Below, piece by piece: positions 30,990 to 38,903 of a stretch of 41,875 nt of DNA. The DNA comes from Candidatus Levyibacteriota bacterium. GTDB lineage: Bacteria > Patescibacteriota > Microgenomatia > Levybacterales > UBA12049. Location: the NCBI GenBank assembly GCA_013816255.1, contig JACDET010000011.1, positions 1 through 41,875 of the forward strand, given 5' to 3'. Position 1 is the first letter of the stretch. The number at the start of each line of letters is the position of its first letter. The notes below the pieces were generated by a model. It was not told the DNA's origin and did no database searches. It saw only the letters and a program-made list of their open reading frames with translations. The translations under genes were made by a program, and so were the position numbers.

Positions 30990-32300
30990 ATGAGAATAAA
31001 TAGTACTTTTAAAGCAACTTCTTATAAAATATTTGTTGTATTTATTATCTGCCTAATATATTTCTTTTTTACAGATACGACAATACTTGCTGCTTCGGGA
31101 TGGGTTAATAAAGGAGACTTAAATGTACAGAGATATTTGCATACTGCAACAGTATTAAGTGATGGAAAAGTTTTAGTTGTTTGTGGGGGAAGAAATGGTA
31201 CTCCTATCCGTCAATCTGAGATTTTTGATCCAACTACTGGGAATTGGACAAATTCTAATAATACACTATTAAGCCGAAGATATCATACAGCAGATTTAGT
31301 AAGAGTAAGTGAAATTACAGAAGAAACAAATGTTCTTATAGCTGGAGGAATCGGAGGTACTGAAATAACTAATACTGCTGAGCTCTATAATCCATTATCA
31401 AATACCTGGAAATATGCTTCTAATATGAAAAACGCACGTTTGTTTCACGCTTCATCTAGTCTTAATGACGGTAGAATTTTAGTTACTGCTGGTGCAGCGA
31501 CTGGAGGGTTTATCAAAGAAAAACATAGTTCTACAGAAATTTATGATCCAATTTCAAATACGTGGACTCTCAAGGCACCATTAGGCACTGCGCGAGCCTA
31601 TCATGAACAAGTAACGTTTAAAGACGCACAAGGCAACACTAAAGTAATGGTTATTGGAGGCATAGATACAAATGGTAATAGTGAAGCAAATGCACTAGCT
31701 ACTACTGAAATTTATGATAGCTACACTAATACATGGTCATATGGTCCAAATATGAATTTTAAACGTTATGACTTTTTAGCAATAACATTACCTGACGGAA
31801 GAGTATTGGTAGTAGGGGGTAATATAAATAATGATGTTACTTCAGAAGTTTATAATCCAAACGATAATTCTTGGACTGTCTATTCTGCAAGTAAAGCTTT
31901 TAGGTACGGTGGTGCAATTGCGTTGGTGGGAAGCGGATCAAGCAGTAATGTGTTAGCTTCTGGTGGGAACACACCTGACGCTACTGCACAGTTGTTTAAC
32001 CCCTCCACTAATACATGGGGTATAACAGATTCAATGAGTAAACCTCGTAGTAGGTTTATGTTGACTACCTTAAAGAATGGATCAGCTCTTGCAATAGCTG
32101 GGGCGTCAGAAAATACTTTAACAAATACAAGTGAAGTTTATACACCTGATCAGATAATTGTTCCTACTCCTACCCTAGTTCCAATCCCAAGTGTGTCTCC
32201 CACTCCAGAACCTTTTTTAGATTTGCCTTGGGATTATAGGAGTCAGGGGAGTAGTTTTGAACAGGTTGCATTAAATCCAGAATCTTGGTTTGATACATAA
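30990..32300 (+). CDS. Secreted kelch-repeat protein, 5' part of a frameshifted gene
   Basis: A 436-aa reading frame. An N-terminal signal segment (about 12-35, YKIFVVFIICLIYFFFTDTT then ILAAS) precedes a kelch-type beta-propeller of about six blades; each blade has paired elements such as RYLHTATVLSDGKVLVVCGG, SEIFDPTTGNWT and AELYNPLSNTWKYASNM. A Pro/Thr linker (PTPTLVPIPSVSPTP) leads into LPWDYRSQGSSF and ends at ESWFDT-stop. The next frame continues as HKYPLQ directly after the Asp, so one extra base at about 32295 breaks a single ~999-aa gene. The start is unsupported by a Shine-Dalgarno; a weak TACTAT lies 5 nt upstream. AT-rich relative to neighbours. Confidence 0.85.
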   Translation: MRINSTFKATSYKIFVVFIICLIYFFFTDTTILAASGWVNKGDLNVQRYLHTATVLSDGKVLVVCGGRNGTPIRQSEIFDPTTGNWTNSNNTLLSRRYHTADLVRVSEITEETNVLIAGGIGGTEITNTAELYNPLSNTWKYASNMKNARLFHASSSLNDGRILVTAGAATGGFIKEKHSSTEIYDPISNTWTLKAPLGTARAYHEQVTFKDAQGNTKVMVIGGIDTNGNSEANALATTEIYDSYTNTWSYGPNMNFKRYDFLAITLPDGRVLVVGGNINNDVTSEVYNPNDNSWTVYSASKAFRYGGAIALVGSGSSSNVLASGGNTPDATAQLFNPSTNTWGITDSMSKPRSRFMLTTLKNGSALAIAGASENTLTNTSEVYTPDQIIVPTPTLVPIPSVSPTPEPFLDLPWDYRSQGSSFEQVALNPESWFDT

Positions 32301-33990
32301 GTATCCGTTACAAAATATAGCTTGTTGTACATTTAAAGTTTTGACTTATGTCGGTGGTGAAGACAAAACGGATGCCTACCGTTCCCATAGTGGATACGAT
32401 TATGCAAGAAGAAATGGGATACGATTCCACACGCCTGTCCTAGCTGCAGCTACAGGATCAGCTATATTTATTCATAAAGCAAATAGTAAAGGTGCGGGAA
32501 ATATTATTAAAATCGATCATAAAAACGGCTATCAAACGTGGTATGAGCACTTAGATGATAATGATTTAATTGTTAAAACTGAAGGGACAGAAGTTTTGGT
32601 TCAAAAAGGTCAGCAAGTTGGTAAGGTTGGTATGACAGGAAATACAAATGGTCCACATATACATTTCTCAGTCTTTAAAGATGGTAATAATAATGGTACG
32701 TTTACTGATGATTACCCATATGGCTTAGTTGATCCACTTGGATGGGATGGAGATTATACTGACCCTTGGACAGAGTATGCAAATGGAAATACTCATGGCG
32801 CAACGAGCTATAACCTTTTTACAGCTCGATTAAAGCCTGTAATACAATCTGTTCCTACGTCAGGAGCTACATTATATATGGATAAAGTACAAGTTGATGT
32901 TCCTGGAGGAGCTTCTCCAGTATTTGTTACAATCTCATCTAAGTATGGCCCATTTGAATCAAGTCAGGGTAATCTAGAAAGTATAATGCCATCAATATTT
33001 CTAACTGCACTAGATAATCTTAATAACAAAATTACGCAGTTTTTCCAAAAGATAAAGATATCGTATGATTACTCGGATGCTGAATTATATGGTATTGAAG
33101 AAGATTCAATTAGATTGAACCATTACAATGAAAAATCCAAAGCTTGGGAGCCACTTCCTACCACACTTGATAAAACGAATAAAATAGCAGTTGCCTATAC
33201 TTCGCATTTTTCACAGTTTGCGCTTATGGGAGAAATAACGGATAAAATTTCCCCTACAACAGAGGTGGTAATAGATGGTGATAAAGGCGAACAAGGTTGG
33301 TACAAATCATCCTTGTCAGTTACATTGCTTGGGAAAGATAATGAAGGAGGAGTTGGGGTAAGTGAAACATTATATACCACTAATGGTGAAGACTGGCTTG
33401 AATATACTAAAGCTTTAAATTTTGAAGAAGAAGGAGAATATGTAATAACATATAAATCTATTGATAATCTTTACAATGTAGAGAATCAAAAAACTGTCAC
33501 ATTTCATATTGATAAAACAGTACCTGAGGCTATCATAAAGTATGATTTAGGTAGACAGGAAATAGTTATAGTTGGAAAAGATGCTAGCTTGGCTTTCTTT
33601 ACGGAAAAAAATACTGGAAAGAATAAGCAAGAAATAATAATTTCGGATAAAGCTGGCAATACTGCCAATTTCTCAGTAAAGGATAAAGAAAAAGGGAAAA
33701 ATGCCAGAATAACAATTGATTCGATGCAATATAACGATAATTCCCCTATATATCTGGGTGATAATAAGTTTTCTGTGCAGTATGTTGTATCAGCATCTGC
33801 AGTGAAAGCATTTAACCAAACCTGGCAAGTGGGAGAAGAGGTAAAAGTTAAGACTAAGTATTCTTCTGATAATAATATAACAGAGATAAGTACGCTGGAT
33901 TCTAATGGAATTATACAAAAAGAAGATATGCCAGGTATGAAACTCTTGCTTCTTCAAACTGAAAATGGTACAGTAAACTATAGCTATTAG
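32290..33990 (+). CDS. M23 peptidase with Ig-like domains, 3' part of a frameshifted gene
   Basis: The 566-codon frame has only a TTG as nominal start, inside the upstream gene, so it is the continuation of 30990-32300 after a one-base shift. The M23 (lysostaphin-like) metallopeptidase domain covers about residues 20-165: zinc ligands in RSHSGYDYARR (HxxxD) and GPHIHFSVF (HxH), with PVLAAATGSAIFIHKAN and GYQTWYEHL between. Such enzymes cut peptidoglycan cross-bridges. A beta-rich region follows, then an OmpL47/Ig-like module (about 318-410, EQGWYKSSLSVTLLGKDNEG, YTTNGEDWLEYT, YVITYKSIDN). It is expected to be extracellular by way of the upstream signal segment. Confidence 0.85.
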   Translation: MIHKYPLQNIACCTFKVLTYVGGEDKTDAYRSHSGYDYARRNGIRFHTPVLAAATGSAIFIHKANSKGAGNIIKIDHKNGYQTWYEHLDDNDLIVKTEGTEVLVQKGQQVGKVGMTGNTNGPHIHFSVFKDGNNNGTFTDDYPYGLVDPLGWDGDYTDPWTEYANGNTHGATSYNLFTARLKPVIQSVPTSGATLYMDKVQVDVPGGASPVFVTISSKYGPFESSQGNLESIMPSIFLTALDNLNNKITQFFQKIKISYDYSDAELYGIEEDSIRLNHYNEKSKAWEPLPTTLDKTNKIAVAYTSHFSQFALMGEITDKISPTTEVVIDGDKGEQGWYKSSLSVTLLGKDNEGGVGVSETLYTTNGEDWLEYTKALNFEEEGEYVITYKSIDNLYNVENQKTVTFHIDKTVPEAIIKYDLGRQEIVIVGKDASLAFFTEKNTGKNKQEIIISDKAGNTANFSVKDKEKGKNARITIDSMQYNDNSPIYLGDNKFSVQYVVSASAVKAFNQTWQVGEEVKVKTKYSSDNNITEISTLDSNGIIQKEDMPGMKLLLLQTENGTVNYSY

Positions 33991-34034
33991 GTACGCCTCT
34001 GTAGTCTATTTTACACTTCTAATCCAGACACTAT

Positions 34035-34063
34035 TTGTTTACTGGTAAAATATTCTTTATAAT
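34035..34063 (+). promoter_or_regulatory. Promoter giving a leaderless receiver mRNA
   Basis: TTGTTT and TATAAT with a 17-bp spacer; the -10 box ends 7 nt before ATG 34071. This excludes the in-frame TTG at 34035, which is the -35 box itself. Confidence 0.65.
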
Positions 34064-34070
34064 ACTTATT

Positions 34071-34442
34071 ATGGACATAAAAGCTAAAATTTTATTGGTG
34101 GAGGATGATATGTTTCTTCGGGATATTTATTCTGAGACGTTGAGTAGTGCTGGATTTGATGTAAGTACTGCAGCTGATGGGAGAGAGGCTTTGGAGAAGA
34201 TAAAGCTTGGTGGTTGGGATATGGTGCTTTTGGATGTGATACTTCCGTTTATGACAGGAATCCAGATTATGGATGAAGTGAAAACATTTCTTGAGAAGCC
34301 TTCCAAACACATTCTTTTCCTAACCAATAGTGATGATACCGCAGAACTCGAGCATGTACTTGGATTTACTGATGGGTATTTGTTGAAGAGCTCATTTACA
34401 CCTGCACAGTTGATTGAAAAGATACATACCTACGTTGGATGA
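34071..34442 (+). CDS. Single-domain response regulator (CheY-like receiver)
   Basis: A 123-aa receiver from ATG 34071 (MDIKAKILLVEDD). The acidic pair VEDD, phospho-acceptor Asp in MVLLDVILPFMTG, switch Thr in ILFLTNSDD and Lys in GYLLKSSFT are present. No output domain. It resembles the receiver at 22458-22823, and both may work with the Hpt protein at 21991-22380. It follows the kelch-M23 gene and ends 9 nt from the convergent PGI/PMI gene. Confidence 0.9.
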   Translation: MDIKAKILLVEDDMFLRDIYSETLSSAGFDVSTAADGREALEKIKLGGWDMVLLDVILPFMTGIQIMDEVKTFLEKPSKHILFLTNSDDTAELEHVLGFTDGYLLKSSFTPAQLIEKIHTYVG

Positions 34443-34451
34443 CAATGAGGA

Positions 34452-35492
34452 TTATGCAGAAAGTTCTTTTTTGAACCAATCTACCCATGGGTTTGTTCCG
34501 GGGTTTTGTTTGTAATATAATCCAAGATACAGTGTAAGAAAACTTCCATAAAATATTGTCTCCAGAATATCATCATATTCAGTTTGGCCGCTTGTCATAA
34601 ATTCGTGGACAGGGTATTTATTTTGGTTGACGACTTGTTCTGTGAGATTAATGCGCTTTTTGATTTTGTCTGAATAGTTGGGAGAGTCAAGGACGATAAA
34701 CTGTAATGGAGCATTCTCTGGAAATTGTAAACCTTCCATTAGGTGGTGATTGAGATCTGGGATGAGATAAAATGATGAAAAGGTTTTACTTGTTTCGTTG
34801 AATTGATTCCGCAATATTAGCGCGTTTCCTGATAAATGCTCAGACGCGAAAACAATAGGTATTTTATTTATAAATATTTCAGAATCTTTGAGGGCTTGGG
34901 CTTTTATATCCTCAAATTTGTCGTGCATACGTACGAGTGCATCGGTAATTTCCTTTTCTTCAATATCTATAACTCCTACTTTATTTAAAAGACCAATCAT
35001 GCCAAGAACAGTATAGCCTGTACCAAGCCGTGGGACATTATTTGGATTAAGCACTGGATTGAATATGTAAGCTGGGAGATTATTATCTTTCGCAAATTCT
35101 GCTAAAGGTCCTCCTTTGGTTATGACGACTATTTGTGTCTCTTTTGACTTCGCGTCCGTTGCGCAGGATAGCACTTCTTCAGTGGTTCCAGAATAACTTG
35201 TAAGCACCACCAACGTGTTCTTGCCAGCATAATCAGGGAGATAGTAATCACTGACAATTTCAATAGGATAGGGGAGGTTGCGTCCCAAAACAGATTTCAG
35301 TACAAGCGCTCCATACATTGATGCACCCATACCACAGAAAACGATATTGGTAATGTTTTCAATCTTTGGAACAGAAAGGGAAGTTGCTTCGTTCCACGCG
35401 GCTTCACATTGCTTGAGGAGGTTTTCGGTTGTGCCAAGAGCGTCTAGTTCATCTATCTTTTGCAGTTCTTCTGTATTGGTTAGATCTAGCAT
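34452..35492 (-). CDS. Bifunctional phosphoglucose/phosphomannose isomerase
   Basis: A 346-aa SIS-domain protein of the PGI/PMI family. The first SIS domain has IVFCGMGASMYGALVLK and LVVLTSYSGTTEEVLSC; the second begins near NKIPIVFASEHLSGNALILR. RNQFNETSKT (Glu as a likely general base) and the C-terminal PENAPLQFIVLDS are in place. It interconverts fructose-6-P with glucose-6-P and mannose-6-P. It overlaps the cupin gene by one base (TAATG), and both belong to a hexose/mannose phosphate cluster with 35982-38072. Confidence 0.9.
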   Translation of the reverse strand: MLDLTNTEELQKIDELDALGTTENLLKQCEAAWNEATSLSVPKIENITNIVFCGMGASMYGALVLKSVLGRNLPYPIEIVSDYYLPDYAGKNTLVVLTSYSGTTEEVLSCATDAKSKETQIVVITKGGPLAEFAKDNNLPAYIFNPVLNPNNVPRLGTGYTVLGMIGLLNKVGVIDIEEKEITDALVRMHDKFEDIKAQALKDSEIFINKIPIVFASEHLSGNALILRNQFNETSKTFSSFYLIPDLNHHLMEGLQFPENAPLQFIVLDSPNYSDKIKKRINLTEQVVNQNKYPVHEFMTSGQTEYDDILETIFYGSFLTLYLGLYYKQNPGTNPWVDWFKKELSA

Positions 35493-35929
35493 TATACTTC
35501 TCCACGTTCTTTTTTCCGTTGCTCAGGAGTTTCGTTTGGTCGTGAGTAATCATCTTCTATTCTCCATGTCGTACCAACTTCATGCATAGAGGCTTCCATG
35601 ACATCACAATCGGTTACAGCCTCATGTCTATGCTTTTGGCCAACTACTGTTGTATAGCTAACTCCTTTTTCCATCTTGATCGTTTCAATTTCACCTTCTG
35701 GATTTTCAATAAGTAAATTACATTCACCATTAAGCAGCCAATACGTTTCTTGTTTTTCATCATGGATTTGAAGAGATAAACGTCTATTGGCATCTATGTG
35801 AAGAATTTTTCCCATGTAAGGCATACCTTCAGGGACCCAATGAATTTCATAGCCCCAGGGTTTCTCGACTCTTTTGACATAAGGTTTTGTAATAAAAGTT
35901 GATTTATCAAACTTTGGCATTGTTGGCAT
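35492..35929 (-). CDS. Cupin, mannose-6-phosphate isomerase type II-like
   Basis: A 145-aa single-domain cupin resembling the C-terminal isomerase half of bifunctional ManC/type II phosphomannose isomerases: KRVEKPWGYEIHWV at the start, LSLQIHDEKQETYWLLNGEC (cupin motif 1, with Gln/His/Glu metal ligands), and GQKHRHEAVTDCDVMEAS (motif 2). Likely mannose-6-P isomerase, which would make part of the next gene's activity redundant. First gene of a two-gene operon with the PGI/PMI gene, from a leaderless promoter. Confidence 0.85.
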   Translation of the reverse strand: MPTMPKFDKSTFITKPYVKRVEKPWGYEIHWVPEGMPYMGKILHIDANRRLSLQIHDEKQETYWLLNGECNLLIENPEGEIETIKMEKGVSYTTVVGQKHRHEAVTDCDVMEASMHEVGTTWRIEDDYSRPNETPEQRKKERGEV

Positions 35930-35935
35930 GACTTC

Positions 35936-35964
35936 ATTCTAACGGTTGTGTATGTATTTTTCAA
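35936..35964 (-). promoter_or_regulatory. Promoter of cupin-PGI/PMI operon
   Basis: TTGAAA (35964-35959) and TAGAAT (35941-35936) on the minus strand, 17-bp spacer; the -10 box ends 6 nt before the ATG at 35929. Confidence 0.6.
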
Positions 35965-35975
35965 TATGGTAAACT
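35946..35975 (+). promoter_or_regulatory. Promoter of the HAD gene
   Basis: TTGTGT and TAAACT with an 18-bp spacer; the -10 box ends 6 nt before ATG 35982. It is interleaved with the divergent cupin promoter, so both cannot be occupied at once. Confidence 0.45.
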
Positions 35976-35981
35976 TAAGCG

Positions 35982-36641
35982 ATGAAAACAGTACATATAG
36001 ACGTAAAAAATGTGAAAGCAGCGATCTTTGATATGGATGGTACGATGGTTGATAATAATGAATTTCATAAGAAAGCCTTTCAGAAATTTTGTCAGCACTA
36101 TGGATTTACATTAACCGAAGAAGATTTCATGAAGAATTATTCTGGGAGAAGTAATAAGCAGCTTATGCCTAAAGTGCTTGGCCACGACCTCAGTGATGAA
36201 GAAATCAAAAAATATGCTGAGGAAAAAGAGTCTTTATATAGAGATATCTATGCAGCACACATTAAACCTGTGGAAGGGTTACATGAACTTTTAGCAAAAT
36301 TGCAAAAGAAGCACATAAAAATAGCAATCGCAACTGGTGCTATACAAAAGAATAGAGAATTTATTCTTAACGCTTTGCAATTAGTGGGTACGTTTGATGT
36401 CATTGTTGGAGACGAAGAGGTGAAATCAGGAAAACCTCATCCCGATATTTTCTTGAAAACAGCTGAGAAACTAGGTGTTAAGCCTGAGAACTGTATAGTA
36501 TTTGAAGATGCTCCTGCAGGCATAGCTGCAGCGAAAAAAGCAGGAATGAAAGTAATTGTTCTCACGACTTCTCATTCAAAGGATGCGCTTAAAGATGCAG
36601 ATTTGCTTATTGAGAACTTTTCCCAACTTGAACTAGTGTAA
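35982..36641 (+). CDS. HAD-superfamily sugar phosphatase or phosphomutase
   Basis: A 219-aa HAD hydrolase of the beta-phosphoglucomutase/phosphatase-like subgroup. Motif I AAIFDMDGTMVDNN (Asp17, Asp19), motif II IAIATGA, motif III GDEEVKSGKPHPDIFLKTA (Lys) and motif IV CIVFEDAPAGIAAAKKAG are all present; a helical cap covers about 25-90. Substrate cannot be fixed by sequence; its place among mannose/hexose phosphate genes suggests a sugar phosphate. Confidence 0.9.
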   Translation: MKTVHIDVKNVKAAIFDMDGTMVDNNEFHKKAFQKFCQHYGFTLTEEDFMKNYSGRSNKQLMPKVLGHDLSDEEIKKYAEEKESLYRDIYAAHIKPVEGLHELLAKLQKKHIKIAIATGAIQKNREFILNALQLVGTFDVIVGDEEVKSGKPHPDIFLKTAEKLGVKPENCIVFEDAPAGIAAAKKAGMKVIVLTTSHSKDALKDADLLIENFSQLELV

Positions 36642-36686
36642 TCATTTTGCTCTTCACGGGAATGACAATAGAGTTTGTAATAGTAT

Positions 36687-38072
36687 TTATTCTTTGGCGA
36701 GGGATTTGATGAGACTGATGACTTCGTCGCGCTTTTCTTCCATAACAGCTTTTTCGTAACTTTCAAGATTGAGTCTGAGAAGTGGTTCTGTGTTTGATGT
36801 GCGGACGTTGACTCTCCATGTAGGATAGGTTATAGAAACGCCGTCCATTGTTTCGAGTTCTCCATCAGCATATTTTTCTTTCAGTGCATCAAGTATCTCT
36901 TGTGCATTGGTAACTTTGAAGTTGAATTCTCCTGATTCTTGACTACGGCGGAGATCATCGGCAACTTGTGAAAGCGTCTTTCCTTCTTGTGTCAACACTT
37001 TGAGTACACTCACAAGGGTTGCGAGCTGTGATTCACCATTGCCTGCTGATTTGAAGTAGAAATGTCCTGAAGATTCACCTGCGAAGGCGCCTCTTGTTTT
37101 ATTCATAGCTTCAGTGATGTATGCATGACCAACTTTGGTTATCTCAGTAACGCCACCCAATTCTTCAACAAGCTTTTTGGTACCGAGTATATAGCGAATA
37201 TCTACGTAAATCCGTTCGCCTGGATGTTCTTTCAAAACTTCTCTTGCGACAAGTGCTGTGATTATTGTGGCCGGGACGACTTGTCCTTTTTCATCAACAA
37301 AGTATAGTCTATCTCCATCCCCATCAGGTGCAATACCGAAATCTGCTCCTTCGGCGAGTACTCGTGCTTGCAAATCCACCATATTTGCAAGATCAAGTGG
37401 ATCTGGTTGGTGAGCTGGGAAACTTCCATCAAGATCGAAGTTCATCTTAATCAAATCCGCAGGGACTTTATTGAAAAGCGCTTCAATGTATTGCGCGCCC
37501 ATAGCATTTGCGGGGTCTGCAACGATCTTGAATTTGTTAATTTCAGGGTGATTAAAAATAGATAATGCGTTCTCTACATCATCTTCAAGAATCCCAGTCT
37601 TTGGCGTGACTGAACCGGGTTCTGTAGGTTCGAACTCTACACCTGCAATTGACATCTCTTTGATCTCATCCATACCTGTTGATTTACCAATTTTGATAAG
37701 ACCCTCAGGAGTGTAGCGGACAAATTTCAAACCATTGTATTCTTTGGGATTATGTGACGCGGTGATTTGGATTCCGCAGTCATAGGCATAGTGAAAGACT
37801 GTGAAGTAGAAAGATGGTGTAGAGAGTTGTCCTGCGTCAATGACTTCGGCACCAAGTTCGACAAGGGTTTTCTTCGCTGCGGCGTAGAGTTGTGGACCGG
37901 ACAGACGCATGTCATACGCTAGTACAACAGTTGGTTTTTCTTTACCGATGCTTGTATAGAAGAATTTATAAATTGCGCGGACAATGTCGACAATATTGTG
38001 TTCGTCTAATTGATCCGGATATATACCGCGGATGTCATATGCTTTAAAAATTTTAGGATCAATATTTGCCAT
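36687..38072 (-). CDS. Phosphomannomutase/phosphoglucomutase
   Basis: A 461-aa alpha-D-phosphohexomutase. The phosphoserine loop is ITASHNPKEYNG (Ser106), metal loop APDGDGDRLYFVD (Asp250, Asp252, Asp254), sugar-binding loop FAGESSGHFYF and phosphate-binding loop VRTSNTEPLLRLN. It resembles the AlgC/ManB type that interconverts the 1- and 6-phosphates of mannose or glucose, feeding GDP-mannose and exopolysaccharide or glycan synthesis. It is convergent with the HAD gene and completes the route fructose-6-P to mannose-1-P with the isomerases at 34452-35929. A TTGACT-TAACTA promoter-like pair (16-bp spacer) lies just upstream. Confidence 0.94.
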   Translation of the reverse strand: MANIDPKIFKAYDIRGIYPDQLDEHNIVDIVRAIYKFFYTSIGKEKPTVVLAYDMRLSGPQLYAAAKKTLVELGAEVIDAGQLSTPSFYFTVFHYAYDCGIQITASHNPKEYNGLKFVRYTPEGLIKIGKSTGMDEIKEMSIAGVEFEPTEPGSVTPKTGILEDDVENALSIFNHPEINKFKIVADPANAMGAQYIEALFNKVPADLIKMNFDLDGSFPAHQPDPLDLANMVDLQARVLAEGADFGIAPDGDGDRLYFVDEKGQVVPATIITALVAREVLKEHPGERIYVDIRYILGTKKLVEELGGVTEITKVGHAYITEAMNKTRGAFAGESSGHFYFKSAGNGESQLATLVSVLKVLTQEGKTLSQVADDLRRSQESGEFNFKVTNAQEILDALKEKYADGELETMDGVSITYPTWRVNVRTSNTEPLLRLNLESYEKAVMEEKRDEVISLIKSLAKE

Positions 38073-38076
38073 CTGT

Positions 38077-38104
38077 TAGTTATTAGTGCTTAGTTTTTAG
38101 TCAA
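38077..38104 (-). promoter_or_regulatory. Possible promoter of the phosphohexomutase gene
   Basis: TTGACT (38104-38099) and TAACTA (38082-38077) on the minus strand, 16-bp spacer, 4 nt before the ATG. The region is built of TTAGT-like tandem repeats, so the match may be partly fortuitous. Confidence 0.35.
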
Positions 38105-38141
38105 GTAGTTCTATTTTTCTGCTCTAACAATATAATATATT

Positions 38142-38834
38142 CTAAATCTCAAGCAGTAAAAAGTCAATGACAGATGTCATCGGTGCGGACAGTCCTCCAG
38201 TTTTTTGTCCTGCTTCGACTTTATATAATTGCTGATAGATATGTAACAATTCTTCGTGTGTGAAGAGAGAGGCTTGTTTTTCTAATTTGGTTCTTTGCCA
38301 CGGAGCCATTCGTTTGAGTTCTTCAATTTCGGATTCACCCGTTTGCGAAAGCGCGAGCAAAAGACGGAATTGACGGATGAGCATGAAGAAGACCATTTCA
38401 GTTTCTGCTGATTCGATTGTTTGATGAAAGAGTTTTACAAGTTGTTGGCCATTGCCAGGTTTAAGACTATCCAACAGGACAAAAAGCGTTTGTGGAAGTT
38501 TGAACGGTCTTTGTACGGCCTTTTTAAAACTTTTGAGTGTACCAATATCGAGATCTTTATTCTCCCATAAATAAATTGTGTGTTCGTCTGCATGATTTTC
38601 TAAGTAGGTTATGATGTCAACAAAATCACTGCTTTTTTTTTTCTTTGTAATCAATAATTCAATAAAGATATACTTACTTTCGCCAAAAAGTCCACCACCT
38701 TCAAAAATTTGTGCTAAATCCGTGAGATTAACTTTATCCGCGTCAAGCAGTAACGCATCAGGGGAGTGCTGTTTTTCGTCCAAAAAATATTTACGTGATG
38801 CTGCAGTATCACTGCCATGGATTATGGTTAACAT
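38142..38834 (-). CDS. DNA polymerase III delta subunit-like protein (HolA-like)
   Basis: A 230-aa protein. The N-terminal MLTIIHGSDTAASRKYFLDE, the GLFGESKYIFIELL segment (HolA delta proteins have F-x-x-x-R-L-V-x-x at this point) and a helical C-terminal domain (MVFFMLIRQFRLLLALSQTG, then LLHIYQQLYKVEAGQKTG) match clamp-loader delta subunits. It is about 100 residues shorter than the usual 330-340, mostly in the first AAA+ domain. Delta opens the beta sliding clamp. Assignment rests on overall pattern, not a catalytic motif. Confidence 0.72.
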   Translation of the reverse strand: MLTIIHGSDTAASRKYFLDEKQHSPDALLLDADKVNLTDLAQIFEGGGLFGESKYIFIELLITKKKKSSDFVDIITYLENHADEHTIYLWENKDLDIGTLKSFKKAVQRPFKLPQTLFVLLDSLKPGNGQQLVKLFHQTIESAETEMVFFMLIRQFRLLLALSQTGESEIEELKRMAPWQRTKLEKQASLFTHEELLHIYQQLYKVEAGQKTGGLSAPMTSVIDFLLLEI

Positions 38835-38849
38835 ATTAGCGTTTAGGTT

Positions 38850-38903
38850 CTAGCTTCTAGCGTCTAGAAAAATAATTACTAAACCCTAACCGCTAGAAGC
38901 TAG
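38850..38903. repeat. 13-bp inverted repeat after the glycosidase-like gene
   Basis: CTAGCTTCTAGCG (38850-38862) pairs perfectly with 38891-38903 around a 28-nt loop. The right arm encodes the last residues (PSF and stop) of the gene at 38893-40059. The left arm region holds CTTCTAG-type tandem repeats. It may end minus-strand transcription before holA, though it lacks a T-run. Confidence 0.55.

Noticed and set aside
32290-32300. Programmed +1 frameshift at the kelch-M23 junction
   Set aside because: No slippery heptamer, prfB-like CTT-TGA context or stimulating Shine-Dalgarno was visible; a mutation or sequencing error is simpler, though not proved.
36645-36670. Further GTCATTCCC repeat after the HAD gene
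   Set aside because: Only a half element (CACGGGAATGACAAT) remains without a paired arm, so it was not annotated.
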